From positions 1 to 5,056 of the forward strand of contig CAUGKZ010000167.1 of assembly GCA_959600065.1 (NCBI GenBank): a DNA stretch of 5,056 bases, written 5' to 3'. This DNA is from an uncultured Kroppenstedtia sp. (GTDB taxonomy: Bacteria > Bacillota > Bacilli > Thermoactinomycetales > DSM-45169). Shown here in pieces: positions 1-5,056 of this stretch (the first letter of the stretch is position 1; each line of letters begins with the position of its first letter). The notes under the pieces are model-generated. The model was not told where the DNA came from. It saw nothing but the letters and a program-made list of their open reading frames with translations, and did no database searches. Made by a program: the position numbers and the translations under genes.

Positions 1-1097
1 TAGATCAGCGAGAGGGTTTGCAGAGCAAAGGTCATGTCCATAATCTCCGCCGGATGGCCATCCCCGGCTACCAGATTGACTAGGCGGCCCTCGCAGAGAA
101 GATGAATCCGACGCCCATCGGCCAACTGGTACTCCGTGATATCCTTACGCACGATCCTTTTGCTCACAGCCAGTCCTTCCAAAGACGGTTTGTCGATCTC
201 CACATCGAAGTGACCGGCATTGGCTAGGATGGCTCCGTCTCTCATCTGGGAGAAGTGCTCTTCGGTGATCACTTTTTTATTCCCGGTCACCGTGACGAAG
301 ATCTCGCCCACTTTGGCCGCTTCCGCCATGGGCAGGAGAGTGTAACCGTCCATGTGTGCTTCCGTCGCCTTGATCGGATCCACTTCGACTACCACCACTC
401 GCGCACCCAATCCCTGTGCCCGCATGGCCACACCCCGGCCGCACCAGCCATAGCCGACCACCACCACGGTTTTGCCGGCCACGACCAGATTGGTGGCTCG
501 ATTGATTCCGTCCCAAACCGATTGACCGGTTCCGTAGCGGTTGTCAAAGAGGAATTTGGAGTAGGCATCGTTTACTGCCAACATCGGAAACTTCAGCTCT
601 CCTGACTTTTCCAGGGCACGCAACCGCAAAATTCCCGTCGTCGTCTCCTCACAGCCTCCCTTCACCTGTTCCAACAGATCGGGCCGCTCCGCATGGAGGA
701 CGCTGACCAAGTCCCCACCATCATCGATGATCAGATCGGGACGAGTTTCCAAGGTGAGCATCAGGTGCTCTTTATATTCTTCCGGGCTCGGATTATACTT
801 GGCAAATACAGTCACTCCAGATTCCGCCAAGGCTGCGGCCACATCGTCCTTGGTGGACAGCGGGTTGCTCCCGGTGATCGTCACCTCGGCTCCCGCATCC
901 TTCAGCAGTTCAGCCAGGCAGGCCGTTTTGGCCTCCAAGTGCAGAGCGATGGCCACTCGTTGTCCCTCCAGGGGCTGTTCCTCGAGAAACTCCCTGCGGA
1001 TCCGATTGAGCACCGGCATATGTTGACGAGCCCAATCCATCTTCAAACGCCCTTGAGGGGCCAGACTTCTGTCCCGTATGATACTCATCAAACTCAT
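1..1097 (-). CDS. ahcY: S-adenosylhomocysteine hydrolase, 3' end cut by window edge
   Basis: Adenosylhomocysteinase: an NAD-dependent cytosolic enzyme that reversibly splits S-adenosylhomocysteine into adenosine and homocysteine, relieving product inhibition of methyltransferases. I translated 365 codons with no stop; about 40 C-terminal residues should lie beyond the left edge. Visible family features: HLEAKTA (53-59), DDGGD (125-129, catalytic D126), EETTTG (150-155, E151), K181, D185-N186, the NAD-binding loop GYGWCGRG (215-222), and NAGHFD (293-298, H296). Their spacing matches the known catalytic set of the animal enzyme with a constant offset of five residues. It lacks the roughly 40-residue insert of proteobacterial enzymes and reads most like the short Thermotoga/archaeal type. 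The start is the first Met of MSLMSII: GGAGG at 1104-1108 lies six bases upstream, whereas Met4 would be 15 away. S-inosylhomocysteine, the substrate of an archaeal relative, is an alternative substrate. Confidence 0.96.
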   Translation of the reverse strand, partial: MSLMSIIRDRSLAPQGRLKMDWARQHMPVLNRIRREFLEEQPLEGQRVAIALHLEAKTACLAELLKDAGAEVTITGSNPLSTKDDVAAALAESGVTVFAKYNPSPEEYKEHLMLTLETRPDLIIDDGGDLVSVLHAERPDLLEQVKGGCEETTTGILRLRALEKSGELKFPMLAVNDAYSKFLFDNRYGTGQSVWDGINRATNLVVAGKTVVVVGYGWCGRGVAMRAQGLGARVVVVEVDPIKATEAHMDGYTLLPMAEAAKVGEIFVTVTGNKKVITEEHFSQMRDGAILANAGHFDVEIDKPSLEGLAVSKRIVRKDITEYQLADGRRIHLLCEGRLVNLVAGDGHPAEIMDMTFALQTLSLI

Positions 1098-1102
1098 ATA
1101 AA

Positions 1103-1111
1103 TCCTCCTTT
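1103..1111 (-). promoter_or_regulatory. Strong ribosome binding site of ahcY
   Basis: Reads AAAGGAGGA on the minus strand, close to full complementarity with the 16S rRNA 3' end. Its GGAGG core ends six bases before the ATG at 1097. It decides between the first Met and Met4 of ahcY, and is the best ribosome binding site in the window. Confidence 0.85.
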
Positions 1112-1141
1112 ATTCTTTGGACGGGCGGATGTCAAAATCCT

Positions 1142-1181
1142 GTTCAAGTCCTGAACTTTGCGTTCGTCACACTTTCAGTGT
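1142..1181 (-). repeat. Two short inverted repeats upstream of ahcY
   Basis: Two perfect 5-bp inverted repeats lie in tandem: GTTCA/TGAAC around a 5-base loop (1142-1156) and ACACT/AGTGT around a 3-base loop (1169-1181). The first overlaps the stop codon of the small ORF. Neither is followed by a T-tract in the direction of transcription, so they are not intrinsic terminators as they stand. They could be weak RNA structure in the ahcY leader or chance. Confidence 0.3.
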
Positions 1182-1266
1182 CCCTATTCAGATAGATCTT
1201 GTTTCCCTCCGACAGGATACAACGCATACCCATGAACCCGCCTGCATCATGAATTTCCAGGATCAT
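1144..1266 (-). CDS. Possible small protein of 40 residues between bshC and ahcY
   Basis: Unrecognised short ORF. Its ATG follows the bshC stop by a single base (TAA-G-ATG), a spacing typical of translational coupling, and it is in a different frame from bshC. It begins MILEIHDAGG and ends NAKFRT before TGA; no transmembrane segment or signal peptide is visible. The middle (residues 14-28, MRCILSEGNKIYLNR) alternates hydrophobic and polar residues as a beta hairpin would, and there is one Cys (16). The codons (many C- or G-ending, CTG, ATC, AAG, GAG) resemble its neighbours. Against it: no good Shine-Dalgarno precedes Met1, though a weak GGCGGG precedes Met12/Met14, and 40 open codons can occur by chance in about 170 bases. 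An internal start at Met12 or Met14 would leave 29 or 27 residues. No function is proposed. Confidence 0.35.
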   Translation of the reverse strand: MILEIHDAGGFMGMRCILSEGNKIYLNRDTESVTNAKFRT

Positions 1267-1267
1267 C

Positions 1268-2893
1268 TTAAAGGTAAACTACCCGGTGAGTCTGAATCGA
1301 AAGCAGTGGGGAGCGGACCAGCTCCTCCAATGCACCTTCCCCGAGGAGATTCCACCAGGGGATCCAATTGTGCACTCGCTCTTGCAAGTGGCCGCAGGGT
1401 CGCAATTCCGCCTCCAGCTCACTAAACCGGCGCAGATCCGTCTCCCCCCTTTTCTCCAGTGCCTTCCATGTTTCCTTCTTCAGATATTCCACCTGCTCCA
1501 GTACTTTCCCTCGGTTGGTCTCACCCAGACTTTCCAAATCAGGTCGAATGGAGGAAATCTCTCGGAGCAAAGGCTGGTAGATCCCATCGATGCGAGTTTG
1601 CACCTGAGAGAAGGTCGTCTCCACATCCAGATCCACCTGCGTTTGCAACCATCGCTGCTTTTTTTCCTGCAGACGATGCAACACATCATCCACAGTGAGT
1701 CGAAACCGCCTCATCTCTTTCTCTGCCTTACGGCTGACCAAGGTGATCCCGATCCGCGGGAACAGAATCGGCATCTCCAGCCCGGCTTGTTGGAAAGCGG
1801 ATCGGAGCAATCCCCAGTAACTGATCTCTCCTGGTCCGGCTACAAAAGCGAGGGTGGGAAAGAGAACTTCCTGCATCAGAGGCCGAGTCAACACATTATT
1901 GCTGAACCGGACGGGATTCGCCTCCAGTTCCTTCAATAATTGCTCTCGACTAAACCGATTTTCCCCGTCCTTGGTATAAAAGATTCCCTCTGCATTCCGA
2001 TAAAGGGCTTGTCGCTGCCCTTCCACCTGCAGAAAAAGATGGGCCTTATCCGCTTCTAGATCGACTGAAACTGGATAACCTGCTGCCTGTAATCGGGTGG
2101 CCTGCTTCAGCACTGCCTGACCCAAGGTTTCATTATGTTGAATCAGCCACCGGAAAAAAGGGAGTTCCAAATGGCGGAGAGGTGGGAAAGCAGAATCGAT
2201 CATCAACAGACCGTAATGGCTGAACAGATGATGCATCAACCGGGCAAAATGACGGGAGAGGCTAACTTCATCCCGGGAGATCTCCCTTAAGACCTCCAAT
2301 AACTGCGATTTGTATGGAGTATCCGGGAGCTGATCTCCCAGCTCCCGGAGCCATGCTTCAAGCAACTCTTTTCCGGGAACGACCTCCGACACGGGCACTT
2401 TCTCACCTGCCTCCACAGGCAGAATGATCTTTTCGGTGTTTCCCTGCGAAAAGAGATGGAGATGGTTGACCTCCTCCAGATCATGATCTTCACCGGCGAT
2501 CCAAAAGACCGGGATGACCGGGCGCTGCAAACGTTTCTCCTCCCGCTGGGCCAATTGGATCAGGGTGATCGCTTTATATATGGTGTAAAGGGGACCAGTC
2601 AGAATTCCGGCTTGCTGTCCACCCACTACCACGACGCTGTCAGGTTGGCGCAGACGATCCAGATTGGACTGTACTGCCGGATGTTCCAGCCCCATGTGAT
2701 ACTGCTCCAGCACCGAAGCCAGAGCCTCCCGGGATACAGGAGTCTCCCGACGCTTCAACCTTTCCGCCCGCATCACAAAGGCGGAATCTTCTCCGGGGTT
2801 GTAATCATAAAAAGGTTCCAGATGATGAAAGTGATGCAGATAATCTTTTACAAGCGAGTGATCCGGCTCCAGATAGACATCCTCTACTCTCAT
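1268..2893 (-). CDS. bshC: Bacillithiol biosynthesis cysteine-adding enzyme BshC
   Basis: BshC (YllA family) catalyses the last step of bacillithiol synthesis, joining cysteine to glucosamine-malate in the cytosol. From Met at 2893 the protein is 541 residues, close to the 539 of Bacillus subtilis BshC. The Rossmann-like core shows VVVVGGQQAGILTGPLY (87-103) and WIAGEDHDLEEVNHLH (131-146), both strongly conserved in the family; a second conserved block, VAGPGEISYWG, lies at 351-361. Residues about 395-500 are charged, heptad-like helix, the expected coiled coil. It ends in HRVVYL, a usual family terminus. An upstream in-frame ATG at 2962 would add 23 residues, overlap the transporter gene by 26 bases and has no ribosome binding site; MRVEDVYL at 2893 is the usual N-terminus. 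The ribosome binding site is weak (GGGGA at 2903-2907). It lies 43 bases after the transporter stop. Confidence 0.96.
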   Translation of the reverse strand: MRVEDVYLEPDHSLVKDYLHHFHHLEPFYDYNPGEDSAFVMRAERLKRRETPVSREALASVLEQYHMGLEHPAVQSNLDRLRQPDSVVVVGGQQAGILTGPLYTIYKAITLIQLAQREEKRLQRPVIPVFWIAGEDHDLEEVNHLHLFSQGNTEKIILPVEAGEKVPVSEVVPGKELLEAWLRELGDQLPDTPYKSQLLEVLREISRDEVSLSRHFARLMHHLFSHYGLLMIDSAFPPLRHLELPFFRWLIQHNETLGQAVLKQATRLQAAGYPVSVDLEADKAHLFLQVEGQRQALYRNAEGIFYTKDGENRFSREQLLKELEANPVRFSNNVLTRPLMQEVLFPTLAFVAGPGEISYWGLLRSAFQQAGLEMPILFPRIGITLVSRKAEKEMRRFRLTVDDVLHRLQEKKQRWLQTQVDLDVETTFSQVQTRIDGIYQPLLREISSIRPDLESLGETNRGKVLEQVEYLKKETWKALEKRGETDLRRFSELEAELRPCGHLQERVHNWIPWWNLLGEGALEELVRSPLLSIQTHRVVYL

Positions 2894-2907
2894 TTTGTAT
2901 TTTCCCC

Positions 2908-2936
2908 AGTATAGCACGGAGTAGCTTCGCTGAAAA
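2908..2936 (-). promoter_or_regulatory. Candidate sigma-A promoter just ahead of bshC
   Basis: On the minus strand, TTTTCA (2931-2936, four of six matches to TTGACA) is followed after 17 bases by TATACT (2908-2913, five of six matches to TATAAT), with an upstream TG forming an extended -10 (TGCTATACT). It lies in the gap after the transporter gene. The predicted transcript start is near 2901, leaving only about eight untranslated bases before the bshC ATG. That is odd for a gene with a ribosome binding site, so the match may be chance, or the resulting mRNA would be nearly leaderless. Confidence 0.3.
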
Positions 2937-4313
2937 TCAATCCTCTCGGGAACCGCCTCCATCGGAAAGAGGAAGCAAAAGGGAGATCACAAAGCCTAGA
3001 ACCGCCGCCCCCGCCGCTGTTAGTAAGCCTACTTGAAATCCCGTCGCTGCTAACCCGCCTTGGGCCGGATTCAAAGGATCAAAGAGAGTCAGACCGATCA
3101 GGAGCAATCCCAAGGTACCCCCTGCCGTCCGGAACATGGCGATCACCATCAATCCATTTTTGATCTCTCGAAGAGGAAGGATTTCAAACAGCAGTTCGTG
3201 AACCGGAGCCATCAGGGTCAAACTGAGTCCTCCTCCCAGCAATACCAAAGCGACGATAGATATCAAGGGATCCTCCACCAACGCTAGAGTAAAGTAAGCG
3301 GAAGCAAGGACAAAAAAGCCAATCGCCAATGCCCCCTGATATCCCCAGTGGGTGGTGATCCAGCGGGCCAGTGGAAGGCTCAACCATGCCGCACCTGCAA
3401 CGATAGAAAAAAACAAACCTCCGGTCCCCTGGGGCTGACCAAAGATCTCCACCATCCAGCCGGGCACCAATACCACCGCCACCCAGGTGCAGCCCGCCAA
3501 CGCCACCACTCCATGTATTCCGATCAGCCGGAGATCCGTGAATATCCGAGGATGGAAGAAGGGGTGTTCCGATTGGCGCTCCACCATCAGCAATGGAACC
3601 GTCAACCCGACGGAAAGAATCGCAAAGGGCAGAAAATCTGGATCCGCCAACATGGCCCACCCATGGGACGGGTTGAGACGGGAGATGGCGATCATCGATG
3701 AGAGAAGAATGCCTGCGAAATAAAAGAGACCCGCCGTTTGCTGAGAGGAAACGCGGGAACCTCCCCCAGAGGAAAACCGGAAACTCAAGAAGTAGATCCC
3801 CACGGTGGCAGGAAGGTTAATCCAAAACAACCAACGCCAACTGGATTGCCACGCCACCCAGGAAGAAAAAAGAGGGACCAGGATGAGCAATCCTCCCAGA
3901 CCCAAGTGAATCGCAATTCCCCAGAAACGGCTATTCAGTCGGGTGAGGCGGCGGAGTTCCGCAGACAACAGCGGAACAATCCCTCCCGCTCCTACCGCTT
4001 GAATCACTCGTCCGCTGAACAGGGTCAGCCACTGGTTACCCGACCCCGCCACGAGAGAGCCCAAGGAAAAGAATGTAAGAGAGATGACAAAACATCGACT
4101 CGGGCCGATTCGTGCTCCCCACCTCTCCATCAAGGGAAGAGCGAGGACGAATACCGCTAGGTGAAGAGCGATCACCCAGATCACCCAGTGAACCGGAAAG
4201 CCGAGGTCTGTGGCGATCACAGTCAATGACGGGGCGATCATACCGAAATCCAGCGCACTCAGGAAAATCGCAATCACATAAGAGTCCAGGGAGTACTTTT
4301 TTCCGAAGGGCAC
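2937..4313 (-). CDS. MFS transporter, DHA2 (14-helix drug efflux) type
   Basis: Inner-membrane major facilitator, probably a proton-driven exporter; substrate unknown. From the GTG at 4313 it has 458 residues, with about 14 hydrophobic segments by eye. Helix 1 carries SALDFGMIAPSLTVIA (19-34), a form of the LD-x-x-x-x-x-x-LP motif of the DHA2/EmrB-QacA group. MERWGARIGPSR (62-73) is a degenerate motif A, and GRVIQAVGAGG (101-111) is motif B with its Arg and Gln. SWRWLFWINLPA (158-169) is typical of DHA2 helix 6. Motif C before it lacks the usual Gly-Pro. It is somewhat shorter than EmrB or QacA (about 510). The GTG is preferred because GGAGG (4322-4326) lies eight bases upstream; a TTG at 4343 overlaps the stop of the panE gene and would add ten residues (MRIPVVEAIT). 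Either way it is tightly linked to panE and precedes bshC. Confidence 0.9.
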   Translation of the reverse strand: MPFGKKYSLDSYVIAIFLSALDFGMIAPSLTVIATDLGFPVHWVIWVIALHLAVFVLALPLMERWGARIGPSRCFVISLTFFSLGSLVAGSGNQWLTLFSGRVIQAVGAGGIVPLLSAELRRLTRLNSRFWGIAIHLGLGGLLILVPLFSSWVAWQSSWRWLFWINLPATVGIYFLSFRFSSGGGSRVSSQQTAGLFYFAGILLSSMIAISRLNPSHGWAMLADPDFLPFAILSVGLTVPLLMVERQSEHPFFHPRIFTDLRLIGIHGVVALAGCTWVAVVLVPGWMVEIFGQPQGTGGLFFSIVAGAAWLSLPLARWITTHWGYQGALAIGFFVLASAYFTLALVEDPLISIVALVLLGGGLSLTLMAPVHELLFEILPLREIKNGLMVIAMFRTAGGTLGLLLIGLTLFDPLNPAQGGLAATGFQVGLLTAAGAAVLGFVISLLLPLSDGGGSRED

Positions 4314-4320
4314 CGTAATC

Positions 4321-4328
4321 GCCTCCAC
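4321..4328 (-). promoter_or_regulatory. Ribosome binding site for the GTG start of the transporter
   Basis: Reads GTGGAGGC on the minus strand; the GGAGG core lies eight bases before the GTG at 4313. It lies inside the coding extension that would exist if the TTG at 4343 were used, and is a better match than the GGCGGAG ahead of that TTG, so it favours the shorter protein. Confidence 0.6.
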
Positions 4329-4339
4329 AACCGGAATCC

Positions 4340-5056
4340 TCAATCCGCTCCGCCTTCGGCCTGATGGACGAGGCGGGTCAATCGCTCATTGTACGGGGCG
4401 GGAATACCTCCCTTTCCCCCCTGTTCCACTACAGCACCATTGATAAAATCCACTTCAGTCAGCTCCCCTCGGTCCAGATCCTGGAGCATGGAGGAGCGGT
4501 TGGTTGCCGTATGCAGGCAAACGCTCAAAACTTTTTTCTGCAGTTCCTCCTGGGAAAGGTAAATTCCTTCCTTTTGCGCCACCTGGACCACCTCATGCAG
4601 AATCTTCTCCATCCAGGGATAAAAATCGTCCTGCTCCGGTAGCGCACCATTGGGAAGGTTCCATATAGCGGTCAGCGGATTGATCACACAGTTGACAGCT
4701 AACTTCTCCCACACCCGCTGACGCAGATCGGTAGCAAAGTGGATCGGAACGGACTTTGAGGAAAGTTCCTGTATCAGTCTCTCCACCCTCGGCGAAAAAT
4801 TTTCCCCGCAGGCAGGGCCGACCCAGCTTTCCCCACTCCCTGTATGATAAACATGGGCCCATCCCTTCCGCAACGCTCCCTCCGTAGTGACAGCACGGTA
4901 AATTTGTTCCGACGAAAAGTAGGGGAGGAAAAATTTTTCCCCACCCAGACCATTCTGCCATAAAAAAAGAGAAGCCGCAGGTGAACAAATTTCAGCCAAC
5001 CGGGGAGCGATCCCCGAGAGGATCCTTTGTTTCACGGTGATAAATACAGCATCCAG
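4340..5056 (-). CDS. panE: 2-dehydropantoate 2-reductase family protein, 5' end cut by window edge
   Basis: Ketopantoate reductase (PanE/ApbA family): NADPH-dependent reduction of 2-dehydropantoate to pantoate in the pantothenate/CoA pathway, in the cytosol. The frame is open to the right edge, giving 238 residues; roughly 65-75 N-terminal residues with the GxGxxG nucleotide loop should lie outside. The visible part starts LDAVFITVKQ, the end of the Rossmann domain with its conserved Lys, then WQNGLG (33-38). The C-terminal helical domain has WEKLAVNCVINPLTAIWN (116-133) with the catalytic Lys118, and SSMLQDLDRGELTEVDFING (188-207) with substrate residues Ser189 and Glu201; the spacing fits K176, S244 and E256 of E. 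coli PanE. The GTG at 5035 lies inside VFITVKQ and is not the start. The family includes paralogues of unproven activity, so the exact substrate is inferred. The stop overlaps the TTG of the transporter (TTGA). Confidence 0.92.
   Translation of the reverse strand: MDAVFITVKQRILSGIAPRLAEICSPAASLFLWQNGLGGEKFFLPYFSSEQIYRAVTTEGALRKGWAHVYHTGSGESWVGPACGENFSPRVERLIQELSSKSVPIHFATDLRQRVWEKLAVNCVINPLTAIWNLPNGALPEQDDFYPWMEKILHEVVQVAQKEGIYLSQEELQKKVLSVCLHTATNRSSMLQDLDRGELTEVDFINGAVVEQGGKGGIPAPYNERLTRLVHQAEGGAD

Noticed and set aside
1107..1135. Perfect -35 box TTGACA (1130-1135, minus strand) ahead of ahcY
   Set aside because: At 17 bases spacing the -10 position reads TAAAGG, a poor match that overlaps the ribosome binding site; transcription would begin within or after it, so it is unlikely to be the ahcY promoter.
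255..1154. Plus-strand frames of 99-153 codons at 255-605, 693-1154 and 727-1026
   Set aside because: All lie wholly or mostly opposite ahcY, whose catalytic residues are intact; no independent support.
1098..1267. SAH or SAM riboswitch ahead of ahcY
   Set aside because: Considered because of the gene downstream, but I see no matching conserved core and no terminator or sequestering helix; only two 5-bp stems.
1286..1939. 217-codon open frame on the plus strand
   Set aside because: Entirely antisense to bshC, whose frame has clear family motifs; the translation is low-complexity with no recognisable domain. A shadow of the real gene.
2894..2962. Upstream ATG for bshC at 2962
   Set aside because: It adds 23 residues not found at the usual BshC N-terminus, overlaps the transporter end and has no ribosome binding site; the 541-residue form fits the family length.
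3738..4160. 140-codon plus-strand frame, and a 152-codon plus-strand frame at 2456-2914
   Set aside because: Both lie opposite well-supported genes (transporter and bshC). The first is rich in Arg, Pro, Gln and Ser, as expected from the reverse of hydrophobic codons; neither has a good ribosome binding site in view.
5033..5035. GTG as the start of the panE-like gene
   Set aside because: The same frame is open upstream to the window edge and reads LDAVFIT before VKQ, the conserved strand of the Rossmann domain, so the gene continues outside the window.

Overview
The window holds four genes, all on the minus strand. In transcription order (right to left) they are the C-terminal part of a ketopantoate reductase (panE family), a drug-efflux-type MFS transporter, the bacillithiol-synthesis enzyme BshC, and most of an S-adenosylhomocysteine hydrolase (ahcY). 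The panE gene runs off the right edge, so its 5' end is missing, and ahcY runs off the left edge, so its 3' end is missing. A possible 40-codon gene sits between bshC and ahcY. I see no tRNA, rRNA, insertion sequence, CRISPR array or long repeat, and no intergenic stretch longer than about 175 bases.

Organism: BshC limits the source to bacteria that make bacillithiol. A panE-family gene just upstream of bshC matches the Bacillus arrangement (ylbQ next to yllA/bshC). The purine-rich AAAGGAGG-type ribosome binding sites and moderately high GC fit a Bacillota species. A Thermoactinomycetaceae-like member of the Bacillales is my best guess, but this rests on the genes and codon use, not on a marker gene.

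Layout: 4340-5056 is panE-like. Its stop overlaps the first possible start of the transporter (2937-4313, or 4343 from the earlier TTG). The transporter stop lies 43 bases before bshC (1268-2893). The bshC stop is one base from the ATG of the small ORF (1144-1266), and ahcY (1-1097) begins after it with a strong ribosome binding site. No convincing terminator separates the genes, so one transcript from panE to ahcY is possible. A candidate promoter lies just ahead of bshC.

How the genes could fit together: PanE makes pantoate for coenzyme A. BshC adds cysteine to glucosamine-malate to finish bacillithiol. AhcY recycles S-adenosylhomocysteine to homocysteine and adenosine, and homocysteine can feed cysteine synthesis. 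CoA and bacillithiol both draw on cysteine, so a sulfur-metabolism theme is reasonable inference. The transporter's substrate cannot be read from the sequence. I found no clear sign of a new defence or mobile system; the most unusual items are the small coupled ORF and the gene order.
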